This document shows positions 32,813 through 42,538 of a stretch of 64,000 nucleotides of DNA, in pieces. The position numbers were made by a program, and so were the translations under genes. Source of the DNA: Stenocarpella maydis. Lineage: Eukaryota > Ascomycota > Sordariomycetes > Diaporthales > Diaporthaceae. The first letter of the stretch is position 1, and the number at the start of each line of letters is the position of its first letter. The DNA lies in contig NQMI01000017.1 of the NCBI GenBank assembly GCA_002270565.1, forward strand, positions 320,150 through 384,149. The letters run 5' to 3'. The notes under the pieces were generated by a model that was given only the letters and a program-made list of their open reading frames with translations, made no database searches and was not told the origin of the DNA.

Positions 32813-34250
32813 TCATGATAACTTTGCGATTTTTGCCTCCAGGTCTTTTACCCATCCATCGACGACCTTCGTGTTGTTTCCCATGGAATACTCGCCCTCC
32901 TGCATGGCCGCCTCGATCTTCTCGAGGCCGTCTCTCCATTGCTTGATATCAGAAGCCATGTCCGCCTGCCTCTTTTCGATGCGCTCAAGTGCCTCGCCTG
33001 CCGTGGCCGCATCGGCGTGAATCTCCCTTAGCGACCTGAGCCGATCTAGCAGAGGTGGTAGGAGAGGCGTCAGGCTTTCAATGGTCGGCAGCGTGCTGTA
33101 AAGGGCGTTGATCTTGGTCGTCTGTTCCGAGTCCTCTGAATCCGGAGTTCCAGGGGACGATGAGCCAGCGCCGGTGGAAGCGAGCGCCTCTTTGGCCTGC
33201 TTGGCCTGCTTCCGGGCCTTCTGAAGCTGCTCGGCCTCCTGCGTCAGCTGTCGCACCTTGCGGCTGATGGTGTCCAGCGAGGATGAAGACGCCTCCGATA
33301 ATGTCGAGACCTGCTTCTGAAGTGTCTCCAGGGTCGGCACGATTGCCCTCGGCAAGCCGCTTGAGTCCAGCTCTGGCAGGGCTGAGGATCCGATGCCAAT
33401 TGCCTTCTCCAGGAGTGCAAGACGTTCATCAAAATCCGCAGCCTTGGCGAGCGCATGCGTCTGCTCGTACGTCGGCGCGTATGTGACGGTGTAGGTGGCC
33501 GAATCTCCACCCTCTGGCTCACCCGGGGCGGCGTCTGGCTTGGGTTCCCTAGATGGTAACGGACCGACTCGTACAGGTCGAAAGCCAGGGCCCTGAGCCA
33601 GATCCTCCGGGTGCCTCGAGATCTCGTCCAACACTTGGCTGAGAGATGCCAGTTCCTCATCCTGGTCGCCCTCTCCGTCCGCAGGTTTCGTGCCAGCTGC
33701 GGCCTTCTGAGCCTTTTGCCTGCCATATTCCTCCTTGGCCTCCTCGATTTCGCGCTTCAGCCTCGCAAGTTTCCGAGCCAAGCTCTCGCCCTCGTCCTCG
33801 TCACTCAGATCCCCCAGTTCCTCCACGCCATCCTCCAGTATCCGGTGCCGCCGACTGGAGGCCTTGTAAGATTTTCGCTTCCCGCTGACGCGGTCTGAGA
33901 AGTCGGCCTCTCTCGCGTCAACTTGGGCGGGCATGAACCGTGACCGGGCTTGGTCGATGCGAAGTTTCGACCGCGAGATCCCAGGGCCGTCCGCCTCGTC
34001 ATCTTCGAACTCGTTGTCTGAGGAGGACCGTATTGTCGTCTACAATCAGGGGTTGGTCAGTGGGGCGATACAAGGCAGGACCACAACAATACGTACAGGA
34101 ACTGTGGAGGTATCATCTGTCAGCTCTGGCGTCTCGTAGATGTCTGGCGCAGAATCCTGATAGCTCTATTAGCCGATGGCGCCTGAACAGGGAGGCCGAT
34201 GCCAGGCTCACAAGGTCGGGCAACGCCGCGTATTTCCTATTCAGAGACAT
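32813..34250 (-). CDS. Dynactin subunit 2, dynamitin (p50/JNM1)
   Basis: Shoulder subunit of dynactin, which couples dynein to cargo and nuclei along microtubules. Exons 34250-34212, 34156-34097 and 34039-32813 give 441 residues. The small first exons spell MSLNRKYAALPDL and DSAPDIYETPELTDD, the highly conserved dynamitin N-terminus. Next come SSSDNEFEDDEADGPGISRS, the RFMPAQVDAREADFSDRVSG box and a long run of coiled coils (about 105-150, 240-300 and 330-440). The third exon includes YTVTYAPTYEQTHALAKAADFDERL. Introns of 55 and 57 bases are typical for the window. The gene is divergent from the molybdopterin synthase gene, sharing about 530 bases of promoter. Confidence 0.92.
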
Positions 34251-34783
34251 GCTGAGCGGTTGGAAAGGGCGACAGCCTCATCGAGATGGGTTTTGGGGCC
34301 AGAAGCAGCTGTGCTTGGAAATTGCGGGCTTGAGGACCTTTGCAGACTCTCCACCGCTCTATGTGATTGCTTGTTTGGTGGAGCGCGGCACTGAGGTGTG
34401 CACCGACGACCAACTGACGCGCCGGCCGCTGGCCCCCTGGCCAGTCAGTCCACTGCGGGCGCGGGCGCGCGCTTAGTCGGTGGGGCTCACTTTCCCTCGA
34501 GCTACAAAACCATCGAAAAATTTCTTGGTCGGTTCTTTTTCAGGCTGGTTCCGACCACCTTCAACAACCAGCAGCATCAGACAAAACGTAAGTCTACCTT
34601 GCATCTCCTTTCTCAACCGGTTAAGTGATGATCATAATAAGCATGTATTACCTGACATTCTCTGATGTTCTCATTATCACCAAGATCTCTGACAATCGAA
34701 ACACCATTGCTCTGATTTCGCAATCTACCCATTGCAAAAAGCCCATTGCTGACCAAGTCCAATGCGTTCAGGTAGAAACCACC
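34251..34783. promoter_or_regulatory. Divergent promoter, dynamitin (-) and molybdopterin synthase subunit (+)
   Basis: 533 bases between two divergent start codons. A consensus donor (AAAAC|GTAAGT near 34588) and the CAG at about 34771, just before the ATG at 34784, suggest an intron in the 5' leader of the rightward gene. No other coding feature is seen. Confidence 0.45.
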
Positions 34784-35083
34784 ATGTCTGCAGCCCCAAA
34801 GCCGCCAAAGGGACACTTCAACCTTCTCTACTTTGCAAGTGCTGGCACCTTCACCGGGAAGCAGTATGAAGCGTTGCCCGCACCGCTGCCTCTGAGGAAG
34901 CTGTTCGCGACGCTTGAGGAGCGGCACTCCGGCATCAAGCCCAAAGTGCTCGAGTCATCCCTGGTGACCATCAATTTGAATTATGTCGACGTCCCTGAGG
35001 AAGGCAATGAGGGTGGCGCCGACGAGCTGGTCATCCAGGAGGGCGACGAGGTTGCCATCATCCCTCCTGTCAGCTCTGGGTGA
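34784..35083 (+). CDS. Molybdopterin synthase sulfur carrier subunit (MOCS2A/CnxG type)
   Basis: Small ubiquitin-fold protein that carries a thiocarboxylate on its C-terminal glycine and donates sulfur for molybdenum cofactor synthesis, needed for nitrate reductase and other molybdoenzymes. The 99-residue product has the beta-grasp fold pattern: FNLLYFASAGTFTG at the start, the PLPLRKLFATLEERH helix, then VTINLNYVDV and the terminal GDEVAIIPPVSSG. It ends in a single Gly, not the Gly-Gly of bacterial MoaD. An in-frame extension back to 34625 exists but has no family character, so the ATG at 34784 is chosen. The large subunit is not in the window. Confidence 0.88.
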   Translation: MSAAPKPPKGHFNLLYFASAGTFTGKQYEALPAPLPLRKLFATLEERHSGIKPKVLESSLVTINLNYVDVPEEGNEGGADELVIQEGDEVAIIPPVSSG

Positions 35084-35230
35084 AATCGAAGCCCGAGCAT
35101 TCGTCCACCAAACATGTTGCACGAACCTGGCACATCATGATCTCAGCAGGGGATCATGTTCCTGAGGAACATCGCTGTCGCTTCTAGCCCGAGATTCCCA
35201 GCGCACGGTCCATGGTCGCCAACCAGGCTT

Positions 35231-35650
35231 CTAGAACCTCCACCAACCCGGCTCTGCTTGCCTGTGGTGCCTGCGCAGCCGGATGAGAGCCCATGCAACG
35301 AGCAGAGCAATAGATAGAATGACCAGTGTCGAAGCGATTGAGATTATGGAGGTCAGACTGCTAATGGTCGAGACCTGACACCCCAAGGGACGAGTCCGGA
35401 TCTCCCACCGCTCCGCCCAATGAGGGCACACGTTCTCGTCATAAGCTGGGGCCAGTGCTTGGATGGTGTGGTTGTTTGGCACGCACGACCAGGACTTGAC
35501 CTTGTCAGCGGCGAAAAAAAAAAGGCAGACTCGATGGGGGTGACGTACGAATGGGCACCAGCTACACCGATCCTCATGCAGGCAACTCTTACAATCCTGG
35601 TGTCTCCAGCAGCGAAGCAAGTGCGCGTCGCTGGAGTCTGTGAGTGTCAT
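35231..35650 (-). CDS. Small PSI-domain single-pass membrane protein
   Basis: Conserved but uncharacterised fungal protein. Exons 35650-35549 and 35494-35231 give 121 residues. The Cys-rich extracytoplasmic part reads LLRCWRHQDCKSCLHED, then CSWCPF spliced to SWSCVPNN, with further Cys in NVCPHWAERWEIRTRPLGC; this spacing fits a plexin-semaphorin-integrin (PSI) fold. A hydrophobic helix follows (about residues 85-107), then a short basic tail ending RRHHRQAEPGWWRF. The 54-base intron (35548-35495) is needed to join CSWCPF to SWSC. The ATG at 35650 leads directly into the domain, with no clear signal peptide, so an additional upstream exon (an ORF opens at 35804) cannot be excluded. Confidence 0.7.
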   Translation of the reverse strand: MTLTDSSDAHLLRCWRHQDCKSCLHEDRCSWCPFVRHPHRVCLFFFAADKVKSWSCVPNNHTIQALAPAYDENVCPHWAERWEIRTRPLGCQVSTISSLTSIISIASTLVILSIALLVAWALIRLRRHHRQAEPGWWRF

Positions 35651-36812
35651 AGTAGGACAGCACGCATTCAGTCACGAACTTAGTGTATAGAGAGCCAATT
35701 GGTGCCAGTCTACGAATTGCTGATGACCAGTGTGGAGTCGGGGTTGTTGCTCGTCTGAGCTCCTCTTCAAGCTCTAGCCAGGGTGGCCGGGTACTTGGAT
35801 ACATACTGTCATGGAGGGGAAAGATGAGCTAATCCGGCTGTGGCAAACGGCACCTCATCTGTCAGCCTTACTCGATACTGCACTTCTGCAGTAGATAGCC
35901 AAGCGAACCGTGTCCCCTAGCTTCCCAGAACAATCCATCAATGACTGAAGTCGGCAGTCACCCGTTGGACTTTGCGCATCTTCATTAGGACCATTGGTTC
36001 TAACTTATCCCCACTTCTACATTGCTCAAATGCTACTCACTGCTTCAGACCGGCTGCTACTTCAAAACTCCCATCATAAAACCACGCCTGCATCGCTCTT
36101 CTCCCATCCATCTGCCTGCCCGAGTTCAACTGATCCAGCTTGCTAGCTTGCTCAGAGCGGCTCGGTCTGTCCCATGGGCCCATCCCATGAAGTCCTTTGA
36201 ATCCGCGGCCGGCAGCACAGGCAAGACCGGGCAAGACCGGCTGTCTGAAGCCTTGCCGTGCTCTCGCACATAACACCTTGTGGCCCAGGATGCGCTAATG
36301 GCCCTGGGAGTTGTGAGCCCCACGTAGGCCTTTTGTTCAGGCCGTGCCGTCGCGTCATTCTGCAGATGGTATAATCGGCCTCGGTGCGCCATTTCGAACG
36401 CCCGTATCTTGACCTGCCCCAGTGCGGGTGATTGCCACTGAGCCCTAGACCACTCTCAGGACCGTGTCACGCCCTTCTCAGTGCTAGGCTTCCAAACCAC
36501 CTTCCAGGACTCGCTCTTAGGTCTGCCAAGAGACTTCAGGAGACCTAGCCTGTGGGTCGCGGTCAATGTCCGGGAGTCCACGCTCGGATTGCTGGTCGCA
36601 GAGTGTCCGGTATCAGTCGGGTCACGAAGCCTCCAAGACCTCTGGGGGTCTGCAGAGAATTAGTATCGACCGGCATCCTGTTCTGAGTCTGGTTCCACTT
36701 ACTGTTCCCGATAGGGCCGGTTTGCCTTTACCTGCCATTCCCTCTCCGACCTGCAAAAGAGTAAAGCTTTGGCCGCCCCCCACGGGGCATCCGGCCAATA
36801 CGGTTGTCCGCC
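35651..36812. other. Intergenic region between PSI protein and GMP synthase-like gene
   Basis: About 1.15 kb. A short ORF at 35589-35804 on the minus strand overlaps the left edge. The plus-strand ORFs 36022-36273, 36481-36663 and 36566-36925 show no recognisable motif. The region may include lost sequence of the truncated GMP synthase gene, but I find no trace of the missing domain. Confidence 0.4.
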
Positions 36813-37984
36813 TCAAAAAGCATCAATCAGAATACCACCGACCAAACTCCTCCCCATCCCAGGGCCCAGTCCCCCCTCGAGACCGGCATAAATCTCATCG
36901 GACGCATCCACACCCCTCAGGTTAATCCCGAGGTGCTCCTGCGGATTGTGAGTAAGATCGCCGCAGCCTCGTATACCGACCAGTCCTGATGAGCACCTAC
37001 GTTCAGGTCCCTCTCGACTTGCTCCCACTCCTCGTGCCGTAGGTACCCGTGGTCCGCCAGCACCGCGGCGAACCTGTGGCCGAGCCTCGCCGCCATCGCG
37101 CAGTCCACCCCGCCGCTCGCTGCCGCAGAGACTCGGCTAGAAGATCTGGCTGTCTCTCGTTTCCGGCCTGCCGGCTCCTGTTCCACCAAGCTGCCCCCTA
37201 TCCTGCCCGTATGGGCGCCGCATATGTCCACCGCGAAATTCCTCAGCAGCTGGATGCCCTTTGGCGTGTGGGGGACTTCTGGATGGAATTGGACGCCGTA
37301 TATCGGGTGGGTGTCGTGCGCAATGGCGGCGTACTCGGAGTTGTCGGTCGTCGCTATTGCGTGAAAGCCTTCGGGGAGCTTGGCCAGCCTGTCACCACGG
37401 GACATCCACGCTTTCATTGGGCCCTCTATGCAATAGAAGAGGCGATCGAAGTGGGCGTTGGTAATCTGGGCTGTCACTTCGGCCAGGGCGTACTCTCCGT
37501 GGACTCCAGCCGCGACGTTTGTGCAGTCCAGCCGGTAGGCGAGCTCTGAGAGGCCGTAGCAAATCCCCAGGATCGGGATACCGAGATGTAGGTAGGCGGG
37601 GTCGACGTGTGGCGCGCCCTCGTCGTACACCGAGTATGGCCCCCCGCTGAGGATCAGACCGGCGGGCCTGAATCTGAGGTCGGAGAGCCGCGTGGTGCAA
37701 GGGAGCAACTCGGAGTACACGTTGAGCTCACGGAGACGGCGGATGATGCTTGAATCCTTGTGGTCAGCACGGCAAGGCATTAACCGGGATTGGTGTTCCC
37801 AGGTACTCCGGGATTGGACTTACAGGTGGGTATGTTGGCTTCTTATGTTTTGGACGCGGTCTCAGCAATTGGATGTCATTTGCACAGGCTGAGTCTGTGG
37901 AGGAGGAGTTCCTTACCCAAAGTCCAGGACCAGAATAGTAGGGTACACCTCACGACACTCCGCGATATGCTCCAACTTGGCCAT
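36813..37984 (-). CDS. Truncated GMP synthase (glutamine-hydrolysing) paralogue
   Basis: GMP synthase converts XMP to GMP using glutamine. Here the class I amidotransferase domain is nearly complete: exon 37984-37917 ends with YPTILVLDFG, and the next part has SIIRRLREL, the nucleophile Cys in GICYGLSELAYRL and the His-Glu pair in QFHPEVP. A 62-base intron (37000-36939) joins ERDLN to EHLGINLRGVDASDEIYAGL. The ATP-pyrophosphatase P-loop is ASGGVDCAMAA, but the protein stops at 36813 after GGILIDAF, so most of the ATP domain and the dimerisation domain are missing. The first junction is awkward: the acceptor CACAAG (before 37756) gives the expected sequence but the wrong phase, while an acceptor at 37806 keeps the frame (332 residues) with about 20 extra residues. 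A decayed duplicate or a repurposed amidotransferase are both possible. Confidence 0.65.
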
Positions 37985-38459
37985 TCTGGGTACTACAGTT
38001 GTGTTTGTGTGTGCGAGTGGGGGAGGGGTGGGTGCTACAGGAATATCGTCGGCGGCGCGCGTGGTGTATGTATGAGTTCGGAATGTTGAAATTTCCCATT
38101 ATCGATATGCAGGGTCTAGGCTAGAGAGCGACAGGGATACTCCGTACTGAATGTTACCCACAGCACCAGGGAAGGAGCTAGGCACCTCAGATACTGCGTG
38201 AAGGGTGGTGTGAGCGTACACCGAGGCCGCCACCCCCACCACCGTCTCAGAAGCTGGTGTTCCTTGGGGAAGTCAGTCACCATTTCACGAAGACATTCGC
38301 ATCCTCACCAGCCGCGACCTACCACAGAGCTGGACCGTGGCTTTTTCATCGACCTGGCCAAGCCGACTGCAGACCAAACCCGCCCCCCCCTGTCCGAACC
38401 GTACCCCCCCACCACACACACTCGACCGGGGAACAGCAAGACCAGACCACCCAAAAAAA
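37985..38459. promoter_or_regulatory. Divergent promoter, GMP synthase-like (-) and Tma17-like (+)
   Basis: 475 bases between divergent start codons. A TACTCCGTA motif (38138-38146), C-rich pyrimidine tracts (about 38385-38410) and an A run just before the ATG at 38460 are seen. No coding feature. Confidence 0.4.
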
Positions 38460-39146
38460 ATGTCGATCCCGTCGCAGCCCCAAGACATAACCGCCCCGAT
38501 AACCCCCGCGCGCTTCGCCGCCGCCCTCAAGGACCTCTCGGCCGCCTCCCTGCACCTCAAGGTCCTCGAGATCCGCAACAGCCTCGCCCACCTGGCGTAC
38601 TCGAACGCGCAGCTCCGGCCCTTTGCCGAGGGCGCCGCCGCGGCGCCCGGCGGCGTGCCGGGGGAGCCCGACCCCGACTGCGCCGAGGCGATCCGCGAGA
38701 ACGAGGCCGTCATGGCGCGCATGCGGGAGAGGGTGGGGCTCGTGCGCGCCGAGGTCGAGGGAGGGGCCGAGCTGGCGGGAGTTTGAGGCCAAGGACGAGG
38801 TGGAGGACGACGAGCCTGGCGCTGTTGTCGCCGCTGGCGCCCCGGGCGGTGGTGGTGCTGCCGCAGCCGCCGCGCGGCGGCTGCGAATGGGGTGGTGGAT
38901 GGGCATGCTGGGGGTGACGCGAGGCCGCCGGCGGGGAACCCGTGGGAGGACGGGACGTTCCAGACGGGGGTCATCAGGAACGGCGAGATACACATGGACG
39001 CTGTGCCGAACAGGCAGGGGAACGATGCAGGACCGACGCGGACGAATGCTGCCGCGGGCGGCGGCGGGAGGCTGACGGACGAGGAGTTACGGAGGAGGCT
39101 GGAGGAGCGGCTCGCGGAGGACGACGAGGGAGGCTTGCACCTGTGA
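38460..39146 (+). CDS. Tma17/Adc17-like proteasome assembly chaperone, frame broken twice
   Basis: The first 108 residues (38460-38786) read through PITPARFAAAL, LHLKVLEIRNSLAHLAYSN and CAEAIRENEAVMARMRERVGLV. This N-S-x-x-H-L-x-x-S-N then E-N-E pattern resembles Tma17, a chaperone of proteasome base assembly in yeast; I infer this from memory of the family. The frame then stops, but WREFEAKDEVEDDEPG continues one frame over from about 38775, and AAANGVVDGHAGG through NPWEDGTFQTGVIRNGEIHMD, LTDEELRRRLEERLAEDD and the stop at 39144-39146 lie in a third frame. The breaks fall in very GC-rich DNA (about 38755-38775 and 38820-38885), so sequence errors are likely; a decaying gene is the alternative. 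Confidence 0.5.
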
Positions 39147-42100
39147 TTGCCGACCATGGGGTCGTGACGTACCTTGTTTTGGGTTTTCTGCTTGTCGGTC
39201 ATGAAGGAGCATCTCAGGCGTTTAGGGAAGAGGCGGGGAGGAGACTACATTTCGGCTACGACAGGTCGGGCGGGGAGGGAAATGTTGTGTTCGATACCCT
39301 GGAATTGAAGATGACGGAATTGCGATCACAATCTTCTGCATCTCCTGGGGTTGGGCCTACCTCATTTGGCGTTAGACACACGTGAACATGGAACAATTGA
39401 GTACAAAGTTTCGGTCGCATCAAAAGGCAAATCGTCCATGCGGAAAGTCGGTGATCGTCCTAACCCATGTACAAGTCACCAGAGGTGGACGCGGACAGCC
39501 AAGTTTCGTGGAATACTTCATGTTGCTTCAGCCTTTTCTCTTTCTTCCTCAGACCATCTCTGTGGCAGGACCTCTCGTTCTGCTCCATTTTCGCCCCCCG
39601 CCCAGCCTTCCCCTCTTGAAATGCATCTGTCACATCGTCGAGCTAATTCTAAAATCGCCGGGCTATGGCTCCAAGCCCCCGTGTAGCTTGCTTCCCCCCC
39701 CCCNNNNNNNNNNNNNNNNNGGCGCTTGGCTGCGTCGTGGGATGGCCGGAGGGATGGCGAGACGAGAGTGGGAGAGGAGGCAAATTGGGACGGGGAGCCG
39801 GGCAGTGGGTTCTGGCTGGCCCGTACGGGTGGGACAAAGGACCAAGGAGATGACGCGCAGCGAGAGAGGGAGGGAGAGAGGGAGAGAGAGGGAGATAACA
39901 GCAGATTAGGTAGGTAATAATAATAAAAGGGGGCAGAGGCAATAGTGTAGAAAGGAAAGGAAGGCAGACAGGCCTTCTTTCGCCTCCGAGTCTGGGCTAG
40001 GGGCCGGGACAGGGACTGGGTGCTTCAGAAAGACGGCAGCGAGAGAAAGGCGGGGCTGGGGACCCAGAAAGGATAGGAAACAAGCCAGCCCCGGACAAGC
40101 AGACGGAATGAGGGAGCTATTGAGTTGAGGTGATGTAAGGCGAGGGCAGTCAAGGGATCAAATGTTCATTCGAGCGAGTGGATATGTAGTGATGGCAGAC
40201 AAGGAGGACACGGGGGACAGACAGGACGGGGGGCAGGCCACATACGGTACATAGCAGACTACAATGGAGATACATGACATGCATGGCAGACACATGACAT
40301 GGACACATGACATGGTCCAGGACAACAGGATGGGAATCGACAATGGGGAAGGCAATACACATTCCTGGGCAAAACAAAACCCACGGCCCGGGAGCCCCAT
40401 GTGCCATCGTACTACGGAGTACATGTAGTACGGAGTATATTACAAGACCACTCCGTATGCACGTCGCATGGCGCAGGCCAGGCCGCAGGAGGCGGGCCAA
40501 GGGTCCCAGGGGGCGGGTTGAGGTGGTATCCAGAGCGTACCCACAACGTTGGAAGGCAGACCCACCAGAGCTGGAGTACCCGCACTGCCCTGCCCGGTCC
40601 CCCGAATCCCCACCGGCGCAAAACAGCGGTCTTACAATCTCATGCTATACTTTATTGCTCACAGGCTCGTCAATCAGACTCAACCCATACTCAGGTACGT
40701 GGGATATCTCGTCCAATGGCACGCGCACATGCAGCTACCAACCGGTGTTAAAATTGCTTACACTATAATGCCGAGTACAATCAGTCATCTCCAGACGCCC
40801 CACTGCCGTGTACCGGGCATACACTAATTAAGTGCTCGCATCGGCAGATAGTGCTTTGTACTTATGATACCTACCTATAGGTACTACGAAGCGGGCTGGG
40901 AACGAGGCGCGCTCATCCGAGCTGCTGGGTCTCGCCCCTCAGTGCTCACCCCTCACCCCTCACCCCCCCTCCTCCACCCTCAAACCTCCAAGGCCCAACC
41001 CACTCACTGCTATGCAACCCCGGATTACTAGTCTATGTACACCGACGCATGTGTCGTGCATCCCACCCGTTGCTACGGTGCCGCATCTATCAGGCTGTCA
41101 CGGTCGTAGGCAGGTGCGACATGGGCATATGGCCTGACACACGACCACCTCATACATACTAAGTATCCATACGTATGTTTCAGATGCTGTCAATTGCAAC
41201 GCCGCCAACGCTAAACACAAACAGAGATGCCCCAACCATCTGCCTAGCACGTACTATGTAGTAATGATGCCGTCGGCCTCGGTGCCAAGTCTCTCTTGTG
41301 GCTGTTGTCAACAGAGAACAGACATTCCACCAGCCTTCTCAACGCTGCTTGCGAACGTGCAACGACATCCCGCCATCCGGTTTCCCCGTCAGCAGCCAAT
41401 TGCTCGCCGCATCCCTGCAAGTCCAGAGCATACCGGACGACTGTATCCGGATGACAATGCCGGCGGGCAACGGCAGGCCCGGGATACCAGGCACAAAACC
41501 CGCTGGCTGGTTTCCCGCCGTCCTTTACGCAGAAGCCTGATGACACACGCCGCGGCCAACCTAATAACGCTAGGGCTGCCGACCTACCTTAGGCTGCCTC
41601 CAATTGATGACGATTTACACGGCGCGCGCCGATCAGGCTGGAGGGGAGCAGGAACAGACAAAACTGGCATCTGTACACCAAGTATGTAGTTTAGGTACTG
41701 CCAAGTAGACTGACTAGCTAGTATACATAGTAGCGTCGCATGCGCTGGGCCAAACAGACGAGGACGCCGAACGATGCTTGGCCCCGTCAATGAGACGAGT
41801 CCCTCGCTGTTTCACCCTCGTCGACAGACCAAACCCAAAAATCAACCTTCTTGGTTTCGTTTTTCCACAGCGTACTTGGCCCGCTGTGAGATCCCGACGC
41901 ACCTGCGCTCTTGCCAAGGGAGCATCTTCATTTTGCCATGGTTGGCATACAGCAGATAATATGCTGATCCTGTGCAGGGAAAGTCACGGCTGATCATCCT
42001 CGTCAGAACCTTGATTTCTCGCGCGAGCACGCACGTACCTAGGTGGTAGTAAGTAGGACGACGCTGTGTTTTCAATCTGTTTAATCAGAGCATGGCCATT

Positions 42101-42538
42101 GACCGGCCTAACTGGCTACAACTATCTAATTCCTCTTCGACTTTGCTACACAAACCCCTCTCCTCGAAATCCCAGGTCTTGCTGCCTGTATCCATCAAGA
42201 CAGACCAGTTTTCCAAACCCTGCCGCATACAATAGAGCAAGGACCCCGAACTCGAGAATCCAACTTGATCATGTCAAGACGAGTGTCAATAGAAAAGAAC
42301 ATGTGAAATCCAGCCCAAATTTTTCTTTTGTCATGCCACCCTTCGATTTGGAGAGCCCCACCCCAATTGAACAGTCCAGAGAACTTGGTATCTCCTCCAC
42401 CACGCCTAACGCCGCTTGGTCGCGTGATAACAAGGCCGCAACCCATAAACCAGGAAAACCCATATTGTACAAAGATGCCGCACGACGCCGTCTCGCCCCG
42501 AGGATGCATGTCTAGCCGTGGCTGGCGCTCGACTCTCC
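39147..42538. other. Long intergenic region with a sequence gap
   Basis: About 3.4 kb without a supported gene. It holds an N gap at 39704-39720 after a C run, a purine-rich GA-repeat tract near 39860-39900, and a cluster of TACGGAGTA motifs at 40413-40437 with an inverted ACTCCGTA copy near 40452. Short repeats of ACATGACATG-like units lie at about 40270-40315. ORFs are short, overlapping and without motif. The part from 41160 onward includes the 3' flank of RAD21. Confidence 0.45.

Noticed and set aside
38285..39202. 305-residue minus-strand frame over the Tma17-like gene
   Set aside because: Low-complexity Ala/Pro/Arg translation in GC-rich DNA; the opposite strand has the conserved blocks.
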